From Rhododendron vialii (lineage: Eukaryota > Streptophyta > Magnoliopsida > Ericales > Ericaceae): DNA of 64,000 nucleotides. Of the stretch, positions 36,424 to 48,964 are shown in pieces. Made by a program: the position numbers and the translations under genes. The stretch is from the NCBI RefSeq assembly GCF_030253575.1, contig NC_080559.1, positions 34,405,501 through 34,469,500 on the forward strand, read 5' to 3'. Within the stretch, counting starts at the first letter, position 1. Each line of letters starts with the position of its first letter. Under the pieces are notes generated by a model. It had not been told where the DNA came from. It saw only the letters and a list, made by a program, of their open reading frames with translations, and searched no databases.

Positions 36424-38338
36424 TCTTATCAGCTGGTTCGGCCATTACAGCTCGGGGTTAGGTTTTTTTTTAGTTACTGGAATTGCTTGCTTTCTCTCAA
36501 AGTCTCTTCCTTTATTTTTTCAAGAGGAAGGTTGAATTCGAAGCAAGTGAAGCCATGGAAACGAAGTTATAATGTTTGGTATCTGATTATGTACTCCGTA
36601 GTAATTTGTTGCTTTGCTAATAGAGGTAGTTTTTTAGTAACTTTGGAAGAAGATGATTAGGGTTATGATTGTCTAGTGTCATCAATGTGTACTCGGGTAG
36701 TCTGATGTTCTCGATATGATCAAGTGTGATTTGATCAGAAATGTGCACTGTGTTCGAGTATCGTTTTCATGAACTTTGATGTAGCTTCCGAGTTTATGTT
36801 CTGATGAATAAACGTATCATCTTTTAGTAATAGTGTATGTTTGTTCTTTTGTTTTCATTGCATATTATGAGGCTCAAAACTTGTGCTTTAATTAAGCCTG
36901 AAAGAAAATTTCCCATCCAGGTGAACTCAGCGTGGTTCCCATTATGTATTGGTCGGTTTCCAATTCACGGGCTGGTTGGTTCAACCGTTATAGGTGATTA
37001 GCACTTCAAATTTTCATTCTGTCAAAAATGATTTTGGTTAATTCACGATTGTTACAACCGATTCCCGTATCGTTTGATCGATACTAGTTGTAATAATTTG
37101 GAGGAAATCTATGGCTTTGATGAGTGTTGCTTTCCTCATCTGTATTGGTGGGGTGATTAGAGTCGGGGGTTGCCACTTGGTTCCAGTTCCACTGTTGATT
37201 TACTCTTGGTTAGAATTCTGATATGGTTTTGTGGTGGAAACTGCAGTGTTTTTGCTGTATCATTTAAACAAATCCAGAAGCAAGTCAACTGGTACGAAAA
37301 CTCATCCGTTCCTTTCCATATTGAACTGCTGGCTGCTGCTCATTCTGTAGCCATGTATCATGTATGTTAGCCGCATTCTGTGCCATTGTATGGCTTTTTT
37401 TGTTTGATCAGCCTGTATGTTAGCCGCATTCTGTGGCCATGTATGTTACAAAAGGCTTTGCCAGTTCTCTCCAACCCCTCATTTTGGCTGGTGTAGTAAG
37501 TGGCCATTTCTTAGTAAATTGGAACTAATCTTTATCTTTATTGTGTTGATCAGTTCAATTAAAATCCTGAGTTTTTCCAAAGAAAGTGGAACCCTTGAAA
37601 GAGAGACGTAGGGCTACAACCAGGATGGCATAACCAGATAAATTACGGCAACTGCAGTCTTGGAGCTGGCTCCGGCTGTGATGACCCGCTCCGGTTTCGG
37701 GGCATCCATCCCCCCATTTTCCCGCAACTGTTGGATCTCTCTTCTTTAATCTCAATCATTAGTTGAACCCCACTCGTAGTGAGTGTAGCCATAAATTGTG
37801 GCAAGTGTGGTAAGTGTAACCATGCATTATAGTGGGCGTGTTTGCGATAGGTGTGGGTACATATTTTAGCTTCAGGCTTTGCTGCAGATTCTGGATTTTT
37901 ATAGAAGTTAAGAAACCTGTTTGTTGCAGCTGCGAGATTATGAGAATTTCATTCCTTTTGTGTTGCAAAATTCCAAAAGTTACCCAAACCCAGTTTTGGA
38001 TTTGTTATGAGAATTTCATTCTTTTTTCATGTTCTCAAATCTGTCGATTCTAAAAATCGGTTACGTGGAATTTTTGACAAACACTTTAAACTGAATTTTA
38101 GAAGCTAGAATTTTCAAAATCTATCAAAATAATTTTTGACAAACACCCACCGTAATAAATGGTATGTAAACGCAATTTGTGTTGTAAGGTAAATTGCATT
38201 CCAATCAATTCATTCCACGACATTCTTGATGTTCTGAGTTGAGGTAATTAATCATCTTGTGACCGATAGCTCAGCCGATGGTCATGCCATTTTTTTATTT
38301 GATCAGATAGTCATGCCATTAAATTAACTGTTTTTACC
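36424..38338. other. 3' flank of PNRC-like gene and 3' flank of STP-A
   Basis: No gene recognised. From about 37086 onward the text is a diverged copy of 42998 onward (for example atctatggctttgatgag and aattctgatatggtttt in both), so it is the downstream part of the STP duplication unit. A local direct repeat (tgtatgttagccgcattctg) occurs at about 37362 and 37412. Confidence 0.55.
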
Positions 38339-40845
38339 TCACTCCATTGAATCACTTTGCATAACATCACTCTCATTGGCATCTGGGTACCTAGGAACAA
38401 TTGTCTTCCAGAACCAATGCTTTCTCCAAACGAATATCATCTCTTCAATAGGGATTCCCTTGGTTTCGGGTAGGAAGACGTAGACAAAAATCGTCATGAC
38501 TGTAATCCAACCAGCAAAGAAGAGGAAAATCCCGAACTTGAAAGCACAGAGGAGGGAAAGGAAAGACTGGCCTATAACGAAAGTGAAGAAGAGGTTTACA
38601 GCTACCGTGATACTCTGTCCAGCTGATCTGATTTCTAATGGGAATATTTCACTTGGCACTGTCCAGCCCAGCGGGCCCCATGACCATCCGAAGGCTGCAA
38701 CAAAGAGGCAGATTACCACCACCACTAGTACCGAGAAGCTTTTCGAGAGCTCCGTTTCACTGCTGAACTTGACCCCCAGGATAACAGCGACTATAACCTG
38801 TTTGACATGCAAAGAGTGAAATCTCATTAGGTTAGGCTACCTTCTGTACACTTTATATCCTTGACAAAACATTATAATTTCTTGGTATGAGCCATTGCAT
38901 TATCAGCCAGCCTGCATGCTATGTCTTTGCTAGTACTTCTGTTATGATATAGGTTCTATAAGGAATCTAAATTGTACATGGCTTCGAATAATGCATGGTG
39001 ACTCTCAAAATGTTACTGAGAGTCTTGTGTCCATGTTTGTGTTCGTGTTACTGGATGAGAGCGGTTTTAGAGTTACTTGAGTGAGGCTGTTAAACTTGTA
39101 CCTGGCATATAATCATCTGTATTCCCCCACCAATTAGTAAAGTTCTCCGACCCCACTTGTCAACGGTTGCAATAGAGACTAACGTAGATGAAGCGAGTAC
39201 AGCTCCAGTCAAGGCAGAAGAGTATAGTGAAGCATTTCCCCCAAACCCCATACTTTGAAATAAAACCGGCGCATAGAAGAGGATTGAATTGATGCCTGTG
39301 AGGATCTGGAATGTTGGCATGAAGATTGCCATGACTAATTGTGGCCTGTTCCTTTTTTTGAGGATGTTTCTAAAGGGATGCTCAATCGACTTTGCTAATT
39401 CGCTTGCATCAGTTATATCTTGCAATTCTGCATGGATGTTATCGGTCCCCCTAATCTTTTCTAGAATTTTTCTTCCTTCTTCTGTTTTTCCTCGTTCGAC
39501 TAAGCTGTTAGGTGTCTCGGGAACAAATATACCTCCCAATGTCATTAAAAGAGCTGGTGCTGCAGCCAGGCCTAGGGAGAGCCTCCATCCCCACGGTTCA
39601 AGCTTTGATGTTCCGTAGTTGATCATGTTTGCTGAGAAGATACCCAGGGTTGTTGCCAACTGAAACATCATGTTCAGACCTCCTCTGAGATGGAAAGGCG
39701 CCATCTCTGACAAATATAGGGGAACCGCCTTCAAAATATACTCCCTCCGTCCCATAATATTTGTCCGGTCCGCAAAACGGAGACGTAAAAATAATATTAT
39801 TTTTGTAAGAAAAGTTGAAAAAAAATTCAACAATTTACTAGATCTCGACGAGTTCTTTTAACTTATGAAAAAAATTTAAATTTTTTCTCGAAAGAAATGC
39901 ATTATTTTGTAGTCCTCGTTTCGCGGACCGGACAAATATTATGGGACGGAGGGAGTAGTTGTAAAGATTAATTAGCACTGACTTTGTAGTTTGAGAAATC
40001 AAAATTGTTTCATCACATACATCTAATTTATCTGCACTTATCAGTTCTTGGATTTCTACAAAAGCAAGACATTATTCATGTGCTCTTCTTTGAGCATGGC
40101 TTCAATAAGTTGTTAGGAATATCTATATCATACAAGAAAAGCGGAACAGAAAAGAAGAGCAATGTAAATATGGAAGAATTATATGGAAGAATTATTAGTT
40201 GTTTGGTTCGTGAGAAAGTCGTAAGAACTTTAGTTTTCAACTTTCTCGTGATGCATGCATGATCCTGTAGTTTACACAGGAAAACATTTGAGGGAGAATG
40301 TTTCCTTCAAGAAAACAGTCATCGTTGAACCCTTCAGGTAACTCAATACACTACAGGAAAAGCAAAGAGTATTTATGCACTTATAAGGGGGAAATTATAG
40401 TTAAGTGATTCCCCATGTTGCCTATGTTCACCTGGTTTCCAAATCCTATGCCGAACCCAAGCATGATCCTACCCAATATAAGCATTGCGAGGTTTGCAGC
40501 TGAAGCATTTAAAGTTGCTCCTATTATAAAGCTTGTTCCACCACACAATATGCTTCCACGACGCCCGTATTTTCGGGTAATGGGGGATGCCACTAGAGAT
40601 GCGACAAGACCGGCAAGATAGAGAGACGATGTGAATGCTGATAGGCCTTGGTTGTTGTACTTGCAGTAGTTGTTTTGATGAGCATGCGTTGTATTCTTGT
40701 AGACAGTTGGGAAGAACTTTTGAAGAAATCCATCCATTGATGTCACCCCTCCTATTGACCAAAATTACAGAAAGCAGTATGTTTTGTGAGAGGTCTTAGC
40801 ATTTGTGTTAATGGAATTAAGTCTTACCACAGATTCTAGGGTTGG

Positions 40846-40904
<59 letters not shown>

Positions 40905-41640
40905 CTTGCACATGTTTACTCAATATTGTTTCTCTAGTTCTAAGTTCTATGCTTTTCTAATTTTTCTCAGTTTCTTTTGCAGATAACTTTTTGATTTTGG
41001 GTTCGAAGTATTTCTTCTCGTGTTTTATCTTTGGCGGAGTTTGCAGCTTATTCTAGCATCCCCTCAGAGGGGACTACATCTTTTGCTTTTGATACTGGAT
41101 GAGACATGGTGCTATTCTTCTGGAGCTGCTAGAGTCTTATTGTTGCAGCTGTTGTGCAGTTAAAATTCAAGCAGTCAAGAGTTTCACCAGTTAACTATCG
41201 TTGAATCACTTTTTTTATGTTAAGCTTGTTTTGGGGTTTACTATCTTAGTACTTTCTTTTGCTGGGAAGTGAGATTTATCAAAACCAAAATGAATACATA
41301 TTACATATTTCATGCATGGAAGTTTATTTAGTTGCTTAGTTCCTCCTGGCTGCCATCACCATCTATATATGCGCTATTATGGAAATGGAACTCCTTATTT
41401 GTGTCCTCTGTTGTTTTGTGATGAAGTTTTCTTTGTTGCCCAAAGGAGAAAAGAGAACATTTCCGTATTTGATGAGTAAGGTGAATGAAAACAACCTGAA
41501 ATTCCGATGTCATAGCCAAAGATGGATCCACCAATGGCAGCAAAAATGCATGAAATGATAACATAAGAGGTAACCTTCCCTTGGTATTGCTCTGCTCTCT
41601 CCTTAGACACACCAATTGGAGCTAAAGATCCTCCTGCCAT
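38339..41640 (-). CDS. STP7-like monosaccharide/H+ symporter, copy A
   Basis: Plasma-membrane sugar transport protein of the major facilitator superfamily; the closest Arabidopsis relative by reading is STP7 (arabinose/xylose uptake). Four exons on the minus strand: 41496-41640, 40432-40751, 39102-39728, 38339-38797; 516 residues. The start MAGGSLAP matches STP starts. Key parts: [16 protein letters not shown] with the proton-coupling Asp44 in TM1; the lid cysteine in [17 protein letters not shown] loop; [48 protein letters not shown] sugar-binding TM7; [29 protein letters not shown] at the C-terminus. Length and 12-TM layout are normal and no stop or frameshift is present. A Stowaway MITE lies in intron 2 only 10 bases from the acceptor of exon 3. 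A tandem duplication lies in the promoter. Copy B is about 2.4 kb upstream. Confidence 0.92.
39741..39955. mobile_element. Stowaway MITE abutting the exon 3 acceptor of STP-A
   Basis: Ends ctccctccgtcccataatat and atattatgggacggagggag are perfect inverted copies, flanked by TA (39739-39740, 39956-39957). About 215 bp. It is absent at the matching site of copy B (about 45446), where the original intron text continues. The acceptor AG of exon 3 is at 39729-39730. Confidence 0.95.
40853..40900 (+). repeat. (CT)n microsatellite, STP-A intron 1
   Basis: Uninterrupted CT repeat of about 24 units in the first intron of STP-A. The copy B intron has a different compound repeat at the matching place (46430-46509). 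Confidence 0.95.
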
Positions 41641-41733
41641 CTTCTACTCCCTTTCTTCTTCACAAACTTTGCCAACTCGATCGAGAGAGAGAGAGAGATC
41701 TGTAGGCTAATCTTTCCTCTATCCGGCTATATA

Positions 41734-42176
41734 TCCAAAGGTTAGTTGACTTATATAGCACCCACCACCAATGAAATTCTCTTACAATCATATGAACTGA
41801 AGTGATTATCTTGGGAAACTTAACTAGAGTTTAAAATGTTTTAAGGTCAGTGGTAGCCCTGCTGTCTTTCTCTGGAGTTGTGGGCAGGTTAATTTTAATT
41901 GATTTCTAGTTCTTCAGTAACGGTAGGTTTGATTTGTTTAATTGCACATGGGCAATCCAAAGGTTAGTTGACTTACATAGCACCCACCACCATTGAAATT
42001 CTCTTACAATCATATGAACTGAAGTGATTATCTTGGGGAACTTAACTAGAGTTTAAAATGTTTTAAGGTCAGTGGTAGCCCTGCTGTCTCTCTCTGGAGT
42101 TGTGGGCAGGTCAATTTAATTGATTTCTAGTTCTTCAGTAACGGTAGGTTTGATTTGTTTAATTGCACATGGGCAA
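41734..42176. repeat. 222-bp tandem duplication in the STP-A promoter
   Basis: A unit starting tccaaaggttagttgactta is present twice, at 41734-41955 and 41956-42176, differing at only a few positions (for example tctttctctgg against tctctctctgg). It lies about 95 bases upstream of the STP-A start codon. Copy B shows a single diverged version. Confidence 0.93.
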
Positions 42177-42253
42177 TTCTAGTACTTCTTTACTACTAGT
42201 ATTAGTGGGTTTGATTCGTTTAAGTGCACTTGGGCAAGTTGTTACAGGAAAGG

Positions 42254-42408
42254 GTTGTTTGGCATTTCTTTGCTATCGGGTTTGTACTGTAAACCAGTTT
42301 TGAATTTTCAAACCAAGAACTTTATATAAGAGTTGACACGGGGGTGTTTGGAATATCTTTACTATTGGGTTTGTATTGTAAACCAGTTTTGAATTTTCAA
42401 AGCAAGAA
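42254..42408. repeat. 66-bp direct repeat upstream of STP-A
   Basis: ttgtactgtaaaccagtttt with gaattttcaaaccaag (42254-42319) recurs as ttgtattgtaaaccagtttt with gaattttcaaagcaag (42343-42408). The pair is about 23 bases apart. Confidence 0.85.
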
Positions 42409-42611
42409 AGATGTGAAGCTTCAAAAGGAGAATTGGGAAATCCATGATCAACTAACTTCCTTTCGTAGTACTCCCACCCCCAGGGACAATCCGATAAACC
42501 CATTTCTAATAGTAAGTTCCTACATGATTTCGAATCGGGAAAGATTGAACACGATAATCAAAATAGAGAGTTGCCACATGGATAGTTTAATGTGCTCATC
42601 ATCGTGACGGG

Positions 42612-42690
42612 GTGGGCCCCCGTAGCTCAGAGGATTAGAACACGTGGTCTAGTAAGATATCACAACTGGTCATCGCTTCATTCGACAGAG
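42612..42690 (+). pseudogene. tRNA-like fragment (A-box half), possible tRNA pseudogene or SINE head
   Basis: gcccccgtagctcagaggat followed by tagaacacgtgg looks like the 5' half of a tRNA: D-arm with an A-box (tagctcagagga), similar to tRNA-Arg genes. The anticodon and T arms do not fold properly; a weak B-box-like tcattcgac occurs near 42677. It lies between the two STP units. Best read as a decayed tRNA or tRNA-derived sequence. Confidence 0.4.
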
Positions 42691-44052
42691 TTTTCAATGA
42701 TCGTCACACTGTCCTTTTTGTTGTTTCTTTTCCCCTCACATGTATTGCGTGGCTTTATTTTTTATTGCTTGATGTGTTTGCCTGTACCAAATGCACAAGC
42801 CTCTAACTTACTGTATGGTCTGTGAGATTATACTAACACAATTTTGATGTAAGGTTATGGGTTTAAGATTGGTTGCATTTTTTGTTATCAAATAAAGTTG
42901 GATCATTAGCAGTTATCGAGAAAAAATTAAGATTGGTTGCCATCTCGGACCCTCAGCTGGGACAATTAATTTTTTTTGTGTAAATATTTGGGCTTCTAGT
43001 TGTAATTTGTATCATTTGAAGGAAGATCTATGGCTTTGATGAGCATTTTTTTCCCTCATCTGTACTTGTGGTGATTGGAGACGGAGGCTACCACTTTGTT
43101 CCACAGTTGATTTACTTTTAAGTACAATTCTGATATGGTTTTCTGGTAGAAACCACATTGTTTTTGCCATATCATCCAAATAAACCCAGAAGCAAGTGAA
43201 GTGGTAAGAAAAACTCGTATCCGTTTTTTCTTTTTCTTTCTTTCCATATCGAACTACTGCTCATTCTGTGGCCATGAAGGTTACAAATAGCTTTGACAGT
43301 CCTCTCCGACCCCTCATTTTGGCTGCAGTAGTAAGTGGCCATTTCATATTAAATTGCAATTGATCTTCATTGTGTTGATCAGTTCAGCTAAAATCCTGAG
43401 CATTACCAAAGAAATTGGAGCCCCTGAAAGAGAGACGTAGGGCAGAAAGCGGGACGGCATAACCAGTGAAATTTCGGCTGCTGTGTAGTCTTGGCGCTCG
43501 GTTCTTTCAAACTGCTATATGAAGCAATAATTGTGGAAAGTTTGCCACAACACCTGTTCTTTCAAGGGAACACTTGAAAGCTGTTTTCTGAATAATCAAA
43601 AGATGATTTCCTTGTAGAATGATAAGCGAATGTAAATGTGGAAAAAGGGGGAGCTACTGGTTTGCAGTCTCAAAACTTCTGTTGTTATCATAATCTGAAA
43701 AAGAGACGGACAGAAACATTTATGAAAAACTTGTTTGGCGAACTGTTGCTGCCTTTCATGACAGTCTAGAAATTATTTTACCGTCAAAACTTCTTTTTAG
43801 TAGAGTACCTAGTACCTACTACCACTCATTTGGCCTGTGGTTGCCCATGTTCATAGATAATGCCTCATAAACGACAATTTTATTTTTCTTTAAGAGAGTA
43901 CAGAAGAGAAGAGTCATCTATTATGTAGTCTACTACATTCTTCACGTTTTGAGTTGAGGTAATCATATTGTGACTGGTAGCTCAGCCAATGTTCATGCCA
44001 TTAACTTAACCGTTTTACCTTACTCCAAACCGTTTTACCTTACTCCATTGAA

Positions 44053-46448
44053 TCACTGTGTAACATTACTCTCGTCTGCATTTGGATACCCAGGAACTAT
44101 TTTCTTCCAGAACCAATGCTTTCTCCAAACGAATATCATCTCTTCGATAGGGACTCCCTTGGTTTCAGGTAGGAAGAAATAGACGAAGAGCGTCATCACT
44201 GTAATCCAGGCAGCAAAGAAGAGGAAAATCCCGAACTTGAAAGCACAGAGGAGGGAAAGGAAAGACTGGCCTATAACGAAAGTGAAGAAAAGGTTCACAG
44301 CTACTGTGATACTCTGTCCAGCTGATCTGGTTTCTAGAGGGAATATCTCACTTGGCACTGTCCAGCCCAGAGGGCCCCATGACCATCCAAAACCTGCAAC
44401 AAAGAGGCAGATTACCACCACCACTAGTACCGAGAAGCTTTTCGAGAGCTCATTGTCAGTGCTGAACTTGACCCCTAAGATTATGGCAACTATCACCTGT
44501 TTCACATGCAAAGAGTAATCCGATAAGGTTAGGCTATCTTTAGTACATATTTATATGTTTGACAAAACAATATGGTTTTGAGGGTATGAACCATTGCAAC
44601 AACTCATAGTTCTTCTTGTCAGCCGCTTGTTATCATGTCTTTGTTTGTAATTCTGTTATGATACAGGTTCTGTAAAGAGGCTAAAATGTTCATGATTTCA
44701 AATAATGCATGGTGAATCTCAAAATGTTACTGAGAAACTTGTGTCCATGTTTGTGTTACTAGTAGAGCAGTTTTAGAGTGACTTGAGACTGTTAAAGTTA
44801 AACCTTTACCTGGCATATAATCATCTGTATTCCCCCGCCAATTAGTAAAGCCCTCCGACCCCACCTGTCTACCATTACAATAGCGACTACTGTAGATGAA
44901 CAGAGTACAGCTCCAGTCAAGGCAGAAGCGTAGAGTGAAGCATTTGCCCCAAACCCCATACTTTTAAATAAAACCGGTGCATAGAAGAGGATCGAATTGA
45001 TTCCTGTGAGTATCTGGAATGTCGGCATGAAGATTGCCATGACTAATTGTGGCCTGTTCCTTTTTTCAAGGATGTTTCTAAAGGGATGCTCTATCGAGTT
45101 TGCTAACTCGCTGGCATCAATTATGTCTTGTAACTCTGCTTCGACGTTATTGGTCCCTCTTATCTTTTCTAGAATCTTTCTTCCCTCTTCCGTTGATCCT
45201 CGTTCGATTAAGCTGTTAGGTGTCTCTGGAACAAATATTCCTCCCAATGTCATTAAAACAGCTGGTGCTGCAGCCAGGCCTAGGGAGAGCCTCCATCCCC
45301 ACGGTTCGAGCTTTGATGTTCCGTAGTTGATCATGTTTGCTGAGAAGATACCCAGGGTTGTTGCCAACTGAAACATCATGTTCAGGCCTCCTCTGAGACG
45401 GAATGGTGCCATCTCTGACAAATACAGGGGAACCGCCTTCAAAAAATATTCATAAGATTAAGTGTTGACTTTGTAGTTTGAGAAATCAAAATTGTTTTAT
45501 CACATACAATCTAATTTATCTGCACTTATCAGTTTTTGGAATTTTACGAAATCGAGACATTATATATATGCTCTTGTTTTGGGCATGGCTTCAATAAGTT
45601 GTTAGGATTATCATACAAGAGAACTGCAAAGGAAAAGATGAGCAAGGCAAATACGGAAGCATTATTAGTTGTTTGGTTCGCGAGAAAGTTTGTAGGAAAT
45701 TTAGCTGTCAACTTTCTTGCGATGCATAATGGTTTTCTTGTTTACAGGAACTGATTTGGGGGAGAATGTTTCCTTCAAGAACACAGTCATAGTTTAACCC
45801 TTTAGACAACTGAATACAATACAGAGGAGAAAAGAGTATTTATGTACTTATACGGTGGAAATAAGAAGTAAATAATTCCACATGTAGCCGATGTTCACAC
45901 CTGGTTTCCAAATCCTATGCCGAACCCAAGCATGATCCTGCCCAATATAAGCATTGCGAGGTTTGCAGCTGAAGCATTTAAAGTTGCTCCTATTATAAAG
46001 CTCATTCCACCACATATTATGCTTCCACGACGCCCGTATTTTCGGGTAATGGGAGATGCCACTAGAGATGCAACAAGACCAGCAAGATAGAGAGAAGATG
46101 TGAATGCTGCTAGGCCTTGGTTGTTGTACTTGCAGTAGTTGTTTTCATGAGCATTCTTTTCCTTCTCATAGACAGTTGGGAAGAACTTTTCAAGAAATCC
46201 ATTCATTGATGTCACCCCTCCTGTTGAAGAAAAATTACAGAAAGTGATATATTTGGTAACGTTAGATGTCACAGAACATGATGCCTTTCATAAAACTCAT
46301 TGGAGGAACGTGATTCATGTAGTCGACTTGAATTGATTGGGACTTAAAGCTTGGTTTGGTTTGATTTGGTATATTTGGTGAGAGGTCTTAGTACTTTTGT
46401 TTATGGAGTTGAATTTCTAGTTACCATGCAGCTGCTGCTGCTGCTGCT

Positions 46449-46509
<61 letters not shown>

Positions 46510-47263
46510 GGGACACACGCACACAGGCACATCTGAGCTTAATATTGCCATTGATTGAGTTGTTAATACTCGGTGAAGTGTTTCTCGGTGGACTCTTATC
46601 AAAGTAATACGGAGTAATACTTAAGAGGGTGTGCAGAATTTGATAAGTCGCGTAGATTCCTGCTACTGTTGAGATACCTGATACCTAAAGTTTCACTAAA
46701 TCCAAGTTCTTTTGTTTATGTCTGGTAAAGTTTACAGCTTATTCTAGGATTCACTCAAAAGAGAATACATCTTTTCGTTGGGCGAGACATGGAGCTAGAG
46801 GTTGACGCAGATCCAAACCATTGATTATCTCGGTAAGAGTCCCAATGTATGATACATATTTGGACTGTCTTGTCCAGTCAAAAACTTGGACCGGAGAGGA
46901 TTCGAACTCTTTATTAAAGTGAACACAAATATCATTGAAGGTTTATTATGTTAGTTGCTTAGTTCCTTGTATCATCTATGCAATATATATTATGAAAATG
47001 GAACTCCTTATTAGTTATTTGTATTCTCTGTTGTTTTGCAATGAAGTTCTCTTTATAATTCCCAAAAGAGAGAGAAAAACATTTCTATATTCGACGAGTA
47101 TGGTGATGTGAAATGAACCTGAAATTCCGATGTCATAGCCGAAGATGGATCCACCAGTGGCCGCAACAATGCAAGAAATGACCACATAAGAGGTAACCTT
47201 CCCTTGGTATTGCTGTGCTCTCTCCTTGGACACACCAGTTGGAGCCAAAGATCCTCCTGCCAT
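44053..47263 (-). CDS. STP7-like monosaccharide/H+ symporter, copy B
   Basis: Tandem partner of STP-A with the same four-exon structure: 47119-47263, 45901-46220, 44810-45436, 44053-44496; 511 residues, shorter at the C-terminus because the stop follows ADESNVTQ. All hallmark parts are present: [96 protein letters not shown]. Most differences from A are conservative substitutions (for example FLEKFF against [15 protein letters not shown] against IERGSTEEG). No stops or frameshifts. Its intron 2 lacks the MITE found in A, so its exon 3 acceptor keeps a T-rich tract. Intron 1 has a compound microsatellite. A/B functional differences cannot be read from sequence. Confidence 0.92.
46430..46509 (+). 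repeat. (GCT)n(CT)n(AC)n compound microsatellite, STP-B intron 1
   Basis: Seven GCT units, about 20 CT units and about 10 AC units in succession. Likely length-polymorphic. It occupies the same intron as the (CT)n of copy A. Confidence 0.95.
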
Positions 47264-47470
47264 CTTCTACTCCCTTTCCTTCCTTACAAAATTTTTCAGA
47301 GAGAGAGAGAGAGAGAGAGTTTCTTGCAGTGGAGATTAGTTAGTTGACTTAAAGAGCAGCCTCTCCACTTACTTACGGAGTACAATATCTACTCAAAACG
47401 CTTATAATTAGAATATATCTGCACCGAAATGATTATCTTAGGAAATTTTTACTGCTATAATTAGTGCTAG

Positions 47471-47506
<36 letters not shown>

Positions 47507-48360
47507 TGGAGCCTGAAGTTGTTGGCGGGTCAACTTAACCTATTTTAGTAACTTAGTTTGAGTGCGTAAGTAATGGTGGGTTTGTTTAATTTGTTTAAAT
47601 GGGCAAGTTGTAAATTATGGGAAGGGCGTGTTTGGCCACACTTCTTCATCGTTGTTGGCTTTTTTTGTATTGTAAACTAGTGATATATTATTTCATCTAG
47701 TCGCCCTTCATTAATTTGACAGTGAGTTTCCAATACTCCTTTTCTTTCTCGAGCTGTCCTTTTTGTTGTTTTGCCCCACTTGACTTGACTTGGTCTTTCT
47801 CGGCTGATGCGTTTGTCTCTGTACTCCAAACGCACAAACATTCAAGTGAACCGGAACCATTCCTTGCACTTTGGGAAAACTTTTTCTAGATCCTAACATT
47901 CCTCTAGCAAAAATCCTATGGATCCAAAATGTGAAGAGCGGGGTGGGTGGCCTTATCCACCCGAAATAAGAAGACAATTTCGGTGTAAAGATTCTAGATT
48001 TGTCTAATTTTTTAATTTTTTTTGGAATCAGTCTATATGTAGTATTTACTTTGACTTTAAGAGAGATCCCGCTATTTAACAGTGGATTTATAGCGCTCAT
48101 GATTATATCTATTCTCACAACTAGAAGTCTAATAATAATTAGAGAGAAGCTAGCTGTGTTCTTCTGTTCATCATATATATGTATATTAAACCATATGCTT
48201 TTTTTTTTTTTTTTAAATCTCATCGTATGGTTATAGTTTTCATTTTCTTTGTGCTTGTTTTCGTGTTTTGACTTTTGACTAACAACTGGGAAGTTTTAAA
48301 TATACACATAATTATTCCATTTCAATAGAAAAATAAATTAAAGAGTTAACCGAGAAGTAA
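47264..48360. other. STP-B promoter region and gene-free DNA
   Basis: Holds (GA)n at about 47300-47320 just upstream of the STP-B start and (CT)n at about 47475-47503. No gene recognised; a 170-codon minus-strand ORF at 47711-48223 has no family features and is not called. Confidence 0.55.
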
Positions 48361-48365
48361 GATAC

Positions 48366-48964
48366 TGTTGGTGCAAAATTCGTCGTATCCGATGAAAGTG
48401 GATAAACAGAGATGCTTCAAGTCACGTTACTATGTCGCTGTCCTTAAGACGATATTCGCCCCCACCAATTCTAGAGAATTCGGTGTGCACCGGGTTACAG
48501 CGAAGCCGCTTCCAAGATAAAATGAAGCTCAGTCTCCAACTGTTGTCTAACTGCGTTATGCACAAACGAAGAGAGACCCGAATACCTTTGGATTTTGCGA
48601 GCCTCTTAAGTATAATCGTAGGAGATAATTCTAGAGAGAAAGAACAATCAAAATTGTTCTGATTCTCTTCATTTTTTCAATTGGCAGAACCATTTGCCTT
48701 CTATAGGCATAGATCGTGACCGTTGACCAATGATTACACCTCTTTTTATTAAATGCAATAGTCATGTCTATTCATTCCATCCCAATGGTCACACCTTTTG
48801 GTCCGGTAATGTCTATTCATTTAACCTGAATAGACACACCTTTTATGCTCAAATCCAATATTCACGTCTATTCATTTAACCTGAATAGTCACACCTCTTG
48901 GATTAAAACCGTTCACCAATATTTACATTTAATATTCATTAAATATTTTGGAAATGTTCCAACA
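48366..48964. mobile_element. solo LTR with 5-bp target duplication
   Basis: Starts tgttggtgcaaaattcg and ends ggaaatgttccaaca, giving the TG…CA ends with the inverted TGTTGG/CCAACA. It is flanked by gatac at 48361-48365 and 48965-48969. 599 bp, no PBS, PPT or second copy nearby, so it is the product of LTR-LTR recombination. Internal direct repeats of tattcatttaacctgaata occur at about 48810 and 48870. The superfamily cannot be decided, though TGTTGG ends are common in Copia elements. Confidence 0.88.

Larger units (their letters stand above)
37086..42240. repeat. segmental duplication, copy A (with STP-A)
   Basis: This block is colinear with 42998-47610: 3' flank, four exons, introns and part of the promoter correspond. 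Exons agree closely; introns and flanks are diverged by substitutions, a MITE in copy A, and different microsatellites. The copies lie head-to-tail in the same orientation, as expected from unequal crossing over. Confidence 0.85.
42998..47610. repeat. segmental duplication, copy B (with STP-B)
   Basis: Partner of 37086-42240. The 3' flank (tctatggctttgatgagc), all exons and intron stretches such as gactttgtagtttgagaaat (B about 45464, A about 39980) are shared. Shorter than copy A by the MITE and promoter repeat. Confidence 0.85.

Noticed and set aside
40849..40910. CT-rich tract as a possible CRISPR or satellite array
   Set aside because: It is a simple dinucleotide repeat with no spacers; plant microsatellite.
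47711..48223. 170-codon minus-strand ORF between STP-B and the solo LTR
   Set aside because: Starts in a poly(A/T) run, has no domain or splice context and a composition like random AT-rich DNA.
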